From positions 1 through 64,000 of the forward strand of contig WTGP01000026.1 in assembly GCA_011523505.1 (NCBI GenBank): a stretch of DNA of 64,000 bases, written 5' to 3'. Source of the DNA: Gammaproteobacteria bacterium (GTDB lineage: Bacteria; Pseudomonadota; Gammaproteobacteria; Steroidobacterales; Foliamicaceae). A program made the translations under genes and the position numbers. Below are positions 1-10,051 of this stretch, one piece after another (the stretch's first letter is position 1; each line of letters opens with the position of its first letter). The notes under the pieces were generated by a model, which worked only from the letters and a program-made list of their open reading frames with translations, was not told where the DNA came from and did no database searches.

Positions 1-2
1 GC

Positions 3-3000
3 GGCGAGGCGACCTACACGGTGAAGCTCGCCACCGAACCGACGGCCAACGTCACCGTGACGATCGCGGGCCACGACACGACGGACCTGACGCTCGATCC
101 GTCCTCGGCGACGCTCACGTTCACGACGTCGAACTGGGCCACCGCCCAGGAGGTGACGGTGAGCGCGGGGGATGACGGCGACGCGGACAACGACACCGCG
201 ACCTTGGCCCACACGGCGGCCGGCGGCGACTACGGCTCGGTGTCGAAGAACCTGGGCGTGACGGTGACCGACGACGACACGGTCGCGATCGTGCTGTCGG
301 CCGAGACGCTGACGGTGCCTGAGGGCGGCGACGCGACCTACACGGTGAAGCTGGGTTCGGCGCCCACGGCGAACGTCACCGTGGCGATCGCGGGGCACGA
401 CACGACGGACCTGACGCCTTCGCCGGCATCGCTGACGTTCACGACGTCGAACTGGGCGACCGAGCAGATGGTGACGGTGAGCGCGGACGAGGACGACGAC
501 GCCGGCAACGACACCGCCACGCTCACCCACACCGCCTCGGGCGGCAACTACGCCGGCCGGACGGCGGACCTGGGCGTGACGGTGACCGACGACGACACCG
601 CCGGGATCGTGCTCTCGCCCACGGCGCTGACGGTGGCCGAGGGCGCGGCGGCCACCTACACGGTGGCGCTTGCCACCGAGCCGGCCGGCGGCGCGGTGAC
701 GGTGACGGTGGCCGGGACGTCGAACACCGACCTGACGGTGGACACCGATCCGGACCGGAACGGCGACCAGGACACGCTGACGTTCACCGCGACGGACTGG
801 GAGACGGAGCAGGAGGTGACGGTGACGGCCGGGCACGACGAGGACGCCGCCAAGGACACGGCGACCTTGACCCACACCGCCTCGGGCGGCGGCTACGGCG
901 CCGTGACGGCGAACCTGTCGGTGACCGTCGACGACGACGAGCATCGGCCGCCGACGTTCAGCCTGGCGCTGGCGCCGGGCGCGCCCGATTCGGTGGCCGA
1001 GGACGGGGCGCCGGTGGAGTTGCGGATCGTGGTGGAGTCCGGGCGGTTCAATTACGACGACGGGCTGTTCGACGAGGTGTTCCTCGAGGCGACGGGCACG
1101 GCCACCCGCCGGGACTACCGCCTCGAGTACCGGTTCCGGGACCGCTGGTCGCAGGCGCCCCCCGGCGCGATGCCGGTGACGGTGTATACCGAGGACGAGC
1201 CGCAGTACCAGCGGTTCCGGCTGGTGCCGCGCGAGGACGACCTGACCGAGGGCGCGGAGACGGTGCGCCTGGAGCTCGTGCCCATTCCGGACAACCGCGT
1301 GGCGCACTTTTCGCCCTACTTCCTGGGCGAGGACACCGTGGTCGAACTGACGCTCACCGATCCGGTCCCGCCGGGCACGCCGGCGGCGGCGTTCGCCGCA
1401 AGCGCGTCGAGCGCGGACGAGGACGGCGGCGCGGTGAGCGTGACGGTCACCCTCGACCCGGCGCCGGAGGCGGACCTGACGCTGAACTACGCCGTCTCCG
1501 GCACCGCGGACGCGGGCGAGGACTACGAGGAACTGAGCGGGACGCTGGCGGTCTCCGCCGGCGCCACGAGCGCGGACATCGAAGTGGCCGTGACCGACGA
1601 CGAGACAGCCGATCCGCGCGAGACGGTGGTCCTGACGCTGGAAGCCGGCGACGGCTACGCGGTGGGGACGGCCAGAACCCACACGCTGACCATTGCCGAC
1701 GACGAGGAACCGCCCGGTCCGCCTAAGGCGAGCATCGCGGCCGGTTCGGACATCACCGAGGGCGGCAACGCGGTGTTCACGATCACGGTGACGCCCGCGC
1801 CGAGCCCTGCGATCCAGGTGAACGTGAACGTCGTGGACAGCGGCGACTTCGCCAAGGCCGGCAACACCGGCGCGCGCACCGTGCGGGTCGGCGGCGCCGG
1901 GAGCGCGGCCTTCTCGGTGCCCACGGTCGACGACGGGACCGAGGAGCCTGACGGCGCGCTCACCGCCACGATCCAGACCGGCGAGGGCTACGAGCCCTCG
2001 GCCACGGACGCCAGCGCGAGCGTCGCGGTCGAAGACGACGATCCGCCGGTGGTGAGCATCGCCGCGGGCCCGGACATCACCGAAGGGGAGGACGCCACCT
2101 TCACGCTGACCGCGTCGCCCGCGCCCAAGTCCGCGATCACGGTGAACGTGAACGTGGTGGACAGCGGCGACTTCGCCGAGGACGGCGAGGACGGGGCGCG
2201 CACCGTATCGATCGGGACCTCCGGCACGGCGACCCTGACGGTGGAGACCGACGACGACGGCGTCCACGAGCCCGACGGCACGATCACCGCCACGATCCAG
2301 ACCGGCGAGGGCTACGAGCTCTCGACAACCAGCGTCACGGCGTCGGTCGCGGTGGCCGACGATGACGACCCGCCGGCGCAGCCGGTGGTGAGCATCGCGT
2401 CGGGCAAGGCGGTCACCGAAGGCGGCGACGTGACGTTCACGCTCACCGCTTCTCCGGCGCCCGGCGCCGCGATCTCGGTGAACGTCGAGGTGACCGAGAG
2501 CGGCAGCTTCGCCGAGGACGGCGAGACCGGCGAGACGACGGTCGACATCGGCACGTCCGGCACGGCGACGCTGACGGTGGGCACCGACAACGACACGGGC
2601 GACGAGCCCAACGGCAGCATCACCGCCACCGTCCAGGACGGCGCCGGCTATGCGCCCTCGGCGACCGAGGGCGACGCCACCGTGGTGGTGCGCGACGACG
2701 ACGATCCGCCCGAGATCCGCATCGCGGCCGGAGCGGACGTCACCGAGGGCGGCGACGCGACGTTCACGCTCACCGCCGTGCCCGCGCCCGGGGCCGGCAT
2801 CACCGTGCACCTCGAAGTGGCCGACAGCGGCGACTTCACGGCGAGCGGCCAGAAGGGCCAGCGCACCGTGGGTATCGATACCTCCGGCACGGCCACGCTG
2901 ACGGTCGAGACCGTCGATGACGACGTGGACGAGGACAACGGCGCGATCACCGCGGAGGTCCGGCCCGCGACGGGCTATACGCCGTCCAGCACCCGGGGCA

Positions 3001-6000
3001 CGGCCTCGCTCGCCGTGTCCGACAACGACGCCGCGCCCGCGGCTGCGTTCAAGGCGGCGGACTCGCAGGTGGACGAGGACGCGGGCGCGGCCAAGGTGCG
3101 CATCGAGCTGAGCCGGGCGTCGGAGGCGGCGCTGGAGCTGACCTACACGGTCGGCGGCACGGCCACGGCGGGCGAGGACTACAGCATCGCCGACTCCGGG
3201 AGCGTCACGGTGGCCGCGCTCGCCAAGTCCGTAGACATCCCGGTCACGGTCATCGACGATGACGACGAGGAGGCCGCCGAGACGGTCATCCTGACCTTGA
3301 CCGCCGGCACGGGCTACACGCTCGGCGGGCGCACCGCGCACACGCTCACGATTGCCGCCAGCGACGTGACGCCGGCCGTCACCATTACCGGCGGCGGCAA
3401 GATCACCGAAGGCGGAGCCGCCGCGTTCACGGTCTCCGCCGACCCTGCGCCGGCGGCGGACTTGACGGTGAACCTCAGCATCGCCGACGTTCAGGGCAGC
3501 GACTTCGTGGCCCCCGCCGACGAGGGCAGCGACACGGTCACGATCCCGGCCGGCAAGACCTCGGCGGCCTATGACGTCGCCACGGTGGACGACCAGGTCC
3601 ACGAGGACGACGGCCCGGTGACGGCGACGCTCGCGGCGGGCAGCGGCTACGTGCTGGGAACGCCGGCCAGCGCCGGCGTCACGGTCGAGGACGACGACGA
3701 GCCCAAGCCCGAGGTCAGCGTGACCGCCGGGTCGGACATCGTTGAGGGCGGACAGGCGGCGTTCACGGTCACCGCCACGCCCGCGCCCGACAAGCCGCTG
3801 CGGGTCACGCTGTACATCGTCCAGGAGGGCCGCTACGCCGGGCCCGGCGCGCTGGGCGAGCAGACGGTGACGGCGCCGACCTCGGGATCGCTCACTCACA
3901 CGGTCGAGACCGTCGATGACGGCGAGGACGAGCCCAACGGCTCGATCACGGTCACGGTGCGGCCGCAGTCCCACTACACGGTGGCGGAGGCCGACTCGGC
4001 GAGTGTCGCGGTCGAAGACAACGACGAGTCGAACTACGCGGGCGTGGAGGTGTCGATCGCCGATGCGCGCGCCAAGGAAGGCGAGGAGCTGGAGTTCGTG
4101 ATCACCCTGAACCGGGCCGCGCCCGGCCCGATCACGCTGTCCACCACCTGCCATGCCGGCACGGCCCGGCTGAACCACGACGTGGAATGCGGTTCCCCGA
4201 CGCTGAAGTTCGAGCGGGGCGACACCTCCATCGCGCACCGGGTGTGGGCGGTGGAGGACGACATCGACGAGGGAGAAGAGACGTTCGAGTTCGAGATCCG
4301 CAACCCGGACCCGGCGGTCGTGACCATCGCGCGCGGCGTGGCCACGGGGATCATCGAGAACACAGGCCCGCTGCCGTCGGCGTGGCTCGCGCGGTTCGGC
4401 CGCACGGTGGCCGAGCAGGCCATCGACGGCATCGCCGCGCGCATCGAGGCTACGCGCAGCGGCGCGCGAACCCCCGGGTTCCGCGGCGCGTTCGGCGGCG
4501 CACCCGTCGGCGGAACTCCGCCTGACACCGCCTCTTGCGGTCCAACACCCGGCGGCATGGCCACGCCCGCCGCAGGGGAGAACGCGCCGGCGGACCCGGC
4601 GGCACCCGCCGCGCCGCCCTGCGTGGTGAACGCTCCGGCGCCGTCCGGCATGGCGGCGGCACTGGGCGGCGGACCGCAGGGCGCCGGGTTCGGCGCGGGA
4701 CTCGGCCAGGGCCCCGCCGGCATCGGCCCAAGCCCGCGTTACGGAACGGGCAGCATTGCCGCGGGGATGCGCCAGGGCCACAGTGTGGCCGGCATCGGCG
4801 GGCCGGGCCAGGGCCAAGGTGTGGCCGGCCAGGGATCCGGTGTCCAAAGCGACCCCGCCGCGATGCTGCTGAACCTCCTGATGGGCAGCAGCTTCACGTA
4901 CACGCGCGAGGAGGACGAAGCCGGCGGCACGCTCGGGTTCTGGGGCCGCGGCGCGCACACGACGTTCAATGGCCGCGACGGTTCGCTGGACCTCGACGGC
5001 GAGGTGGGCACCGCGCTCCTCGGCGCGGACTACGCGCGGGGCCGCTGGCTCGCGGGCGTGGCGCTCACCCAGAGCTTCGCCGAGGGCGGCTACGCCAACC
5101 CCGAGACTGGCGCCGGCGCGGTCGAATCGACGCTGACCGCCGCCATCCCTTATGCCGCCTGGGACGTCTCCGAACGCTTCAGCCTCTGGGGCGCCGCCGG
5201 CCACGGCGCCGGGCGCACGGCGCTCACCCCCGGCGGCGAGCGCAAGGGGCTGGCCGGTCCGGTCCACGGCATCACGAACGCCGGCATGGCGCCGGCCGGG
5301 CCGCCGATGCCCGCGCGAACCGGAGAGCCTCCGGCCACGCCACTGGAAACGCTGAGTACCGGCATCGGCTGGTCGATGGCGACGCTGGGGTTGCGCGGCT
5401 CGCTGTTCACCGGTCACGGCGGCGGCCCGTCGCTGGCGGTGATCTCCGATGCGCTGTGGTCGCGAACCACGTCGGAGAAGACCCAAGGCATGATGGCCGG
5501 CGCCGGCGCCGTCACGCGCCTGCGGCTCGGCCTGGAGGGTGGCTGGACGTTCACTCTGCCCGGCGGCGGCAGCCTGACCCCGAAGATCGAGGCGGGCGTG
5601 CGCCGCGACGGCGGCGACGCCGAGACCGGGTTCGGGGTGGAACTCGGCGGCGGGCTGAACTGGACCGATCCGAAGCGCGGCCTCGCCCTGGACATCGAGG
5701 GCCGCACGCTCGTCGCGCATGAGGCCGGCGGGAGAAGGGACGTCGGGTTCTCCGCCTCGCTCGGCTACGACCCGAGTCCGGACAGCCCGCTGGGGCCGTC
5801 GTTCAACCTGCGGCGCGCGTTCGGCGGACAATCCTCCGGGGGTCTGGAAGCGCTGTTCGCGTCCGATCCGCTGGCGCCCATGGGCCAGGACGGCGCCGGG
5901 CAGTGGACGGCGGAGGCCGCCTGGGGCCTGCCGGCGTTCAGCGAGCGGTTCACCGGCGCCCCGACGCTCGGCTACGGCGTCTCCGGCGCCGGCCGCGACA

Positions 6001-6137
6001 TCAGCGCCGGCTGGTTCCTCGAACCGGCCGCCCCCGGCGCACCGGACCTGCGGCTGGGCGTCAAGCTCACCCGCCGCGAAAGCCCCACCGAACCCCCGGA
6101 CCACGGCATCGCCATCGAGATCGCGGCGAGGTGGTGA
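3..6137 (+). CDS. Calx-beta repeat autotransporter adhesin, 5' partial
   Basis: The gene enters from the left edge in frame (the first visible codons already belong to a repeat), so the true start is outside the window; 2044 residues are visible. Visible residues 1-315 are three repeats of about 100 residues with TYTV starts and DDDT ends. Residues about 316-460 are a different insert domain. Residues about 460-1450 are a series of Calx-beta-like repeats with EGG, DSGDF and EDDD motifs. The motif LPSAWLARFGRTVAEQ then precedes a Gly/Pro-rich linker. The last about 430 residues look like an autotransporter beta-barrel ending in Trp (IEIAARW). By family knowledge this is type V secretion, with the repeats displayed at the surface and probably binding calcium through the Asp-rich loops. 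The ligand is unknown. Confidence 0.88.
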   Translation, partial: GEATYTVKLATEPTANVTVTIAGHDTTDLTLDPSSATLTFTTSNWATAQEVTVSAGDDGDADNDTATLAHTAAGGDYGSVSKNLGVTVTDDDTVAIVLSAETLTVPEGGDATYTVKLGSAPTANVTVAIAGHDTTDLTPSPASLTFTTSNWATEQMVTVSADEDDDAGNDTATLTHTASGGNYAGRTADLGVTVTDDDTAGIVLSPTALTVAEGAAATYTVALATEPAGGAVTVTVAGTSNTDLTVDTDPDRNGDQDTLTFTATDWETEQEVTVTAGHDEDAAKDTATLTHTASGGGYGAVTANLSVTVDDDEHRPPTFSLALAPGAPDSVAEDGAPVELRIVVESGRFNYDDGLFDEVFLEATGTATRRDYRLEYRFRDRWSQAPPGAMPVTVYTEDEPQYQRFRLVPREDDLTEGAETVRLELVPIPDNRVAHFSPYFLGEDTVVELTLTDPVPPGTPAAAFAASASSADEDGGAVSVTVTLDPAPEADLTLNYAVSGTADAGEDYEELSGTLAVSAGATSADIEVAVTDDETADPRETVVLTLEAGDGYAVGTARTHTLTIADDEEPPGPPKASIAAGSDITEGGNAVFTITVTPAPSPAIQVNVNVVDSGDFAKAGNTGARTVRVGGAGSAAFSVPTVDDGTEEPDGALTATIQTGEGYEPSATDASASVAVEDDDPPVVSIAAGPDITEGEDATFTLTASPAPKSAITVNVNVVDSGDFAEDGEDGARTVSIGTSGTATLTVETDDDGVHEPDGTITATIQTGEGYELSTTSVTASVAVADDDDPPAQPVVSIASGKAVTEGGDVTFTLTASPAPGAAISVNVEVTESGSFAEDGETGETTVDIGTSGTATLTVGTDNDTGDEPNGSITATVQDGAGYAPSATEGDATVVVRDDDDPPEIRIAAGADVTEGGDATFTLTAVPAPGAGITVHLEVADSGDFTASGQKGQRTVGIDTSGTATLTVETVDDDVDEDNGAITAEVRPATGYTPSSTRGTASLAVSDNDAAPAAAFKAADSQVDEDAGAAKVRIELSRASEAALELTYTVGGTATAGEDYSIADSGSVTVAALAKSVDIPVTVIDDDDEEAAETVILTLTAGTGYTLGGRTAHTLTIAASDVTPAVTITGGGKITEGGAAAFTVSADPAPAADLTVNLSIADVQGSDFVAPADEGSDTVTIPAGKTSAAYDVATVDDQVHEDDGPVTATLAAGSGYVLGTPASAGVTVEDDDEPKPEVSVTAGSDIVEGGQAAFTVTATPAPDKPLRVTLYIVQEGRYAGPGALGEQTVTAPTSGSLTHTVETVDDGEDEPNGSITVTVRPQSHYTVAEADSASVAVEDNDESNYAGVEVSIADARAKEGEELEFVITLNRAAPGPITLSTTCHAGTARLNHDVECGSPTLKFERGDTSIAHRVWAVEDDIDEGEETFEFEIRNPDPAVVTIARGVATGIIENTGPLPSAWLARFGRTVAEQAIDGIAARIEATRSGARTPGFRGAFGGAPVGGTPPDTASCGPTPGGMATPAAGENAPADPAAPAAPPCVVNAPAPSGMAAALGGGPQGAGFGAGLGQGPAGIGPSPRYGTGSIAAGMRQGHSVAGIGGPGQGQGVAGQGSGVQSDPAAMLLNLLMGSSFTYTREEDEAGGTLGFWGRGAHTTFNGRDGSLDLDGEVGTALLGADYARGRWLAGVALTQSFAEGGYANPETGAGAVESTLTAAIPYAAWDVSERFSLWGAAGHGAGRTALTPGGERKGLAGPVHGITNAGMAPAGPPMPARTGEPPATPLETLSTGIGWSMATLGLRGSLFTGHGGGPSLAVISDALWSRTTSEKTQGMMAGAGAVTRLRLGLEGGWTFTLPGGGSLTPKIEAGVRRDGGDAETGFGVELGGGLNWTDPKRGLALDIEGRTLVAHEAGGRRDVGFSASLGYDPSPDSPLGPSFNLRRAFGGQSSGGLEALFASDPLAPMGQDGAGQWTAEAAWGLPAFSERFTGAPTLGYGVSGAGRDISAGWFLEPAAPGAPDLRLGVKLTRRESPTEPPDHGIAIEIAARW

Positions 6138-6228
6138 GACAGGGCGAAATTCCACCAACCCCTGGCGGCGTGCTCCGACAAACCGGGTCGGATGTATCGT
6201 TTGCGCCCAGGGTACGGGAGTGCCGGAC

Positions 6229-7227
6229 ATGAAAATTCTGAAACGTCTATTGATCTGGATGGCCGGTTTCGTGGCCGTCGTGGTGCTGGCCGTCGCCGGA
6301 TTTGTCACCTGGTTCACCGTTCGCGGTGAGCGTCAGATCGCCGAGCAGGAAATCGTCGACCGGCATGCCGAGGGTCCGGGCCTGTTTCTGAATGTGGATG
6401 GCCACGAGTACCACGCGGTAATTCGCGGCGACCTGTTCGCCGATCCCACGGACGCGCCGATCCTTATGGTTCACGGGTTTGGCCCTACCGGCAGCAACGT
6501 CATACTGCCGCTGGCGAACGAGTTGGCGGCTACCCGTTCGGTCATCGTGCCGGACATGCTGGGCTTTGGTTACTCCGAGAAAGTTTCGGAGCCGGGCGCC
6601 CACTTCACGGTGGAAGGCCGGGCATCGGCGATATTGGCGATGCTGGACGCTCTGGGCGTCGAGCAATTCGACCTGGTCGGTCACTCCTACGGCGGTTCGG
6701 TAAGCGGGCGGCTGGCCCTGACGGCGCCGGACCGCGTGCGCCGGGTCGTGTTCGTATGTCCGTCGATCTATCCGCAGACCACGCCGGGGAATTTCATTGC
6801 GTATCTGCCCAGGTCAACGGCCCGTGTAGCCATTTGGGGATCGCTGGGCGGCGGGCCGAGCAGTTTCAGCGGTCGGGCGTGCGCGGCCGATCCGGCGGCC
6901 TGCGACGCGCATCGCATCGCGCTGGTTGAAGGCACCGTCGATGCGTTGCTTGCGATCAACAAGACGCCCAGGGGATACGCTCTGCCCGGCGAACTGCCGA
7001 ACGTGCAGCCGCCCGCGCTGGTCATCTGGGGCGACGACGACGCCATCGTGCCGCCGGAATTCAGCGCCAGGGCCGCGGCGGCCATGGGCGCCGAAACCTG
7101 GATAGTGCCCGGCGGCGGCCACTGGCCGTTTGCCGTCGAGCCGGCCGGCGTAACGGAGCGCATTCGCAGCTTCTTCGCCGCGGGAGCCGCCTCCGAGGCC
7201 CTGACCCCGCCCGATTCAATGCCATAA
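6229..7227 (+). CDS. Membrane-anchored alpha/beta hydrolase
   Basis: A 332-residue protein with one N-terminal membrane segment at about residues 5-25 and then an alpha/beta hydrolase fold. The oxyanion region reads HGFGPTGSN, the nucleophile elbow is GHSYGG (catalytic Ser), the acid is in GDDDAIVPP and the catalytic His is in GGGHWPF. The start is the ATG before KILKRLLIW, because this places the hydrophobic anchor at the N-terminus; upstream in-frame sequence overlaps the autotransporter gene and is not hydrolase-like. The gene lies 91 bases after the autotransporter and 65 before the TonB receptor, on the same strand. The substrate cannot be told from sequence; an esterase, epoxide hydrolase or C-C hydrolase all fit. 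Confidence 0.88.
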   Translation: MKILKRLLIWMAGFVAVVVLAVAGFVTWFTVRGERQIAEQEIVDRHAEGPGLFLNVDGHEYHAVIRGDLFADPTDAPILMVHGFGPTGSNVILPLANELAATRSVIVPDMLGFGYSEKVSEPGAHFTVEGRASAILAMLDALGVEQFDLVGHSYGGSVSGRLALTAPDRVRRVVFVCPSIYPQTTPGNFIAYLPRSTARVAIWGSLGGGPSSFSGRACAADPAACDAHRIALVEGTVDALLAINKTPRGYALPGELPNVQPPALVIWGDDDAIVPPEFSARAAAAMGAETWIVPGGGHWPFAVEPAGVTERIRSFFAAGAASEALTPPDSMP

Positions 7228-7228
7228 T
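7201..7228 (+). promoter_or_regulatory. Candidate sigma-70 promoter for the TonB-dependent receptor
   Basis: CTGACC at 7201-7206 and CATAAT at 7223-7228 are separated by 16 bases and lie 64 bases upstream of the receptor start, at the end of the hydrolase gene. The match is fair rather than strong. Confidence 0.3.
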
Positions 7229-7292
7229 CGGGAGCGTGTCCGCTTAAGGACACCGTCATCGCGGGGACTTGTCTGAGCCGGAAGGGGGGCTT

Positions 7293-9686
7293 ATGTCAAA
7301 ACGCGCAATCTTCAGCGTGGCCGCGCTCTGCGCCGCGCTCGCCTGTTCCTCGATAGCCATCGCGCAGGAAGTTGCTATCGAGGAAATCATCGTTACCGCC
7401 CGCAAGCGGAACGAGAGCCTGCAGGAAATTCCGCTGTCGGTCACCGCGCTGTCGATCGATTCCATTCGACAACGCAATATTCAGACCATCTACGACATCG
7501 CGGCCAATACGCCCAACTACCACGAGCGCAAGCAACTGGGCCGGCGGCTGGATCACCCGATCATCCGGGGCCAGGCAGGCCCCACGGTGTTCGGTGAGCG
7601 CAACGCGTCGTATTTCGTCGACGGCGTCTACGTCCCCGGCAGCATTACCTCATCCACGTTCGCCGTGGTGGAGCGCGTGGAAGTGATCCGCGGGCCGCAG
7701 TCGGCGCTGTTCGGCCGCGCGACTTTTTCGGGCGCCGTGAACATGATAACGCGGCAGGCCTCCGACGAGCACGAGGGCAGTTTCAGCGCTCGTGCCGGTT
7801 CGCACGAGGACTACCAGGCCGCGGCCTGGTTTTCCGGCCCGATCATCGAAGACAGGCTGTATTACATGGTTTCGGGGAACTGGGAGAACTACGGCGGCGA
7901 GTGGAACAACGGCCTGCTGGAGAACGAGGCGCAGAACCCGCGGCTGTTTCCCTCTCCCTTTGCGCCCCGTATTTTCAGCAGTGCCCCCACTCGCGGGGAC
8001 GACAGCCCGCTGGGCGGGGAATCTTCCTGGGACGGCACGCTGAGGCTGACCTTCAGGCCGAACGACAACCACGAGTTCACTTTCAAGTACGCCTATCAGG
8101 GAAGCGAAGACGATCATTTCGCCGACCTGCTGCTGCCTTACACCGAACTGAATTGCTTCCGGCCCGGTGATCCGGGCGCGGGCCCCCTGGCGCGCGGATA
8201 CTACTGTGGCGAACTGGCCCCCGACGGCAGGGCGCCCAAGATCAATATTCCCGATTTTGAAGACGGAGTAACGACTTTCTTCGGCACGGCCGAACCTTCA
8301 CCGCTGGTAGGAAAGCGGCGGAACGTCATCCGCACTTACCTGCAATATGACGGCAATTTCAACGGCTGGGGATTCATGGGCCGTTATGCGCGCAGCCGCG
8401 ACCAGTCCGTCGATGCGCGCGACCTGGACCGCAGCCCCGCGCGCCCCGTTTTCGGGCTGTTCACGGCCATAGAAGACAACCATGTCAGGGACTGGTCGTT
8501 CGAGGCCCGGGTGACTTCACCCCAGGACCGGGCCCTGCGCGTTCTGTTTGGCGCCTACTGGCTGGACGTTGAGGCCAAGGGCCGCGATCGCCGGTTTACC
8601 GGTCCCGGGTTCACGGGACACATCTTTCATGCCGACGGCAGCGATTTCGACGGTCGCGAAGTGCAGAACTCGGCGGTCTTCGGTCAATTGGAGTATGACC
8701 TGCGCGACGACCTGACCTTTTCCGTCGAGGGCCGCTATTCGCAGGACGAGAAAGCCGTGTTCAACTCGGGGCTGATCGAAGCGGGATTTGCTCAGGGGCT
8801 GGAAGAAGACACCAAGGCCTTTACGCCTCGCTTCACCCTGACCTACAGGGCGAATGACGACGTGACGGTTTATGGCCTGCTGGCGAAGGGCGACAAGCCG
8901 CTGGATTTCAACCAGGCGTTTTTCGACGACGACACTCCGGTCAGCACCATCGATGCCGCCATTGCCGACGGCCGCGCCATTATCAAGGAAGAGGACGCCT
9001 GGACCTACGAAGTGGGCGTCAAGTCGACCCTGATGGACGGGCGCCTTCTGTTCAATCTGTCCGGGTTCTTCATTGACTGGACCAACCAGTCCATCAACGG
9101 CAGGACGATAATCGACACGGTGCACGGTCCCGAACCCAACAACGTCGTGCTGACGGTTCCGGAAGCCGAAGTGTGGGGACTGGAACTTGAGACCAGTTGG
9201 GCGGCCAGCGAGAACCTGTTGCTCACGCTGGGCTACGGCCTTATTGATCACGAGTTTATCGACTTCTTCGATATCGAAGCTGCGGATTTGTTCGGCAACG
9301 ACGGTGACCTTTCGGGCAATACGACCGGCGGCACGCCGAAAAGCACGCTCAACGCTTCGGGCACTTACAGGGATGAACTGACAGCGGAAACGGACTGGTT
9401 CTTCCGCACAATCGTCAACTACCACTCCAGCGTATTCACGTCGGCTTTCAATCTGACGGAGACGGGCGCGCCTTTGATCGTGAATGCCAATCTCGGCATC
9501 GAGACCGACAGCTGGAACCTGACCCTGTACGTCGACAATGCGCTGGACGACGATACGCCGATCAATATAGGCCGCTTTACGGACTTCTTCGGGCCGCTGC
9601 TCCCGAATCGGCAGAATGCGTACCAGTTCGGGATAATCCCAAGGCGCGGACGGGCCTTCGGCGTGAGGGTCTACTACACGTTTTGA
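7293..9686 (+). CDS. TonB-dependent outer-membrane receptor
   Basis: A 797-residue receptor with a signal peptide ending near SIAIAQ, followed by a TonB-box-like segment (EEIIVTARKR) and a plug domain. Plug motifs include YFVDGVYVPGS and VEVIRGPQSALFGR. The beta-barrel ends with the Phe-terminated VYYTF expected for BAM-dependent insertion. The ATG at 7293 has a strong GGAAGGGGGG ribosome site just upstream; an earlier in-frame start would place charged residues before the signal peptide. It would import a ligand across the outer membrane using TonB energy. The sequence resembles the broad group of receptors for siderophores or other organic ligands, but the substrate is not determinable. Its 3' end almost meets the convergent ArsC-like gene (7-base gap). 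Confidence 0.93.
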   Translation: MSKRAIFSVAALCAALACSSIAIAQEVAIEEIIVTARKRNESLQEIPLSVTALSIDSIRQRNIQTIYDIAANTPNYHERKQLGRRLDHPIIRGQAGPTVFGERNASYFVDGVYVPGSITSSTFAVVERVEVIRGPQSALFGRATFSGAVNMITRQASDEHEGSFSARAGSHEDYQAAAWFSGPIIEDRLYYMVSGNWENYGGEWNNGLLENEAQNPRLFPSPFAPRIFSSAPTRGDDSPLGGESSWDGTLRLTFRPNDNHEFTFKYAYQGSEDDHFADLLLPYTELNCFRPGDPGAGPLARGYYCGELAPDGRAPKINIPDFEDGVTTFFGTAEPSPLVGKRRNVIRTYLQYDGNFNGWGFMGRYARSRDQSVDARDLDRSPARPVFGLFTAIEDNHVRDWSFEARVTSPQDRALRVLFGAYWLDVEAKGRDRRFTGPGFTGHIFHADGSDFDGREVQNSAVFGQLEYDLRDDLTFSVEGRYSQDEKAVFNSGLIEAGFAQGLEEDTKAFTPRFTLTYRANDDVTVYGLLAKGDKPLDFNQAFFDDDTPVSTIDAAIADGRAIIKEEDAWTYEVGVKSTLMDGRLLFNLSGFFIDWTNQSINGRTIIDTVHGPEPNNVVLTVPEAEVWGLELETSWAASENLLLTLGYGLIDHEFIDFFDIEAADLFGNDGDLSGNTTGGTPKSTLNASGTYRDELTAETDWFFRTIVNYHSSVFTSAFNLTETGAPLIVNANLGIETDSWNLTLYVDNALDDDTPINIGRFTDFFGPLLPNRQNAYQFGIIPRRGRAFGVRVYYTF

Positions 9687-9693
9687 CGGCGCG

Positions 9694-10038
9694 CTAAAGA
9701 AGCTCCAGCACGCGTTCGGGAGGCCTGCCGACGACGGCCCTTCCATTCGTGATGAATACGGGGCGTTCGATAAGAATGGGGTTATCGGCCATGGCCCGAA
9801 TGCGGTCGTCGTCGGAAATATCGGCGCCCTGGAGTCCGAGCTCCCGGTACCGGGCTTCACCGCGGCGCATGAGTTCAAGCGGCGTCATGTCCAGTTGGCC
9901 CAGCAGTTCGCGCAGCGATGCTTCGTCCGGCGGGGTTTCGAGATAGCGCACCACTTCAAGGTCAATTTCGCGCTCCTGCAGAAGCGCCAGGGCGGCGCGT
10001 GACTTGGAGCAACGTGGGTTGTGGTAGAGAACGGCCAT
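9694..10038 (-). CDS. arsC: ArsC/Spx-family arsenate reductase-like protein
   Basis: A 114-residue thioredoxin-fold protein. It has the family active-site region YHNPRCSKSR with the single catalytic Cys and a following Arg, and later RRGEARYRELG and RPVFITNGRAVVGRPPE, typical of glutaredoxin-dependent arsenate reductases and their YfgD-like relatives. It is the last gene of the minus-strand export cluster, 13 bases after the permease, so it is probably co-transcribed. No other arsenic gene is nearby. A YfgD-type role not involving arsenate is equally possible; the family call is firm but the reaction is not. Confidence 0.85.
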   Translation of the reverse strand: MAVLYHNPRCSKSRAALALLQEREIDLEVVRYLETPPDEASLRELLGQLDMTPLELMRRGEARYRELGLQGADISDDDRIRAMADNPILIERPVFITNGRAVVGRPPERVLELL

Positions 10039-10051
10039 GGGAGTACTGGAG

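Noticed and set aside
3-4370. Repetitive DNA considered as a CRISPR array or tandem satellite
   Set aside because: The repeats are in-frame protein modules of about 270-300 bases without spacer architecture.
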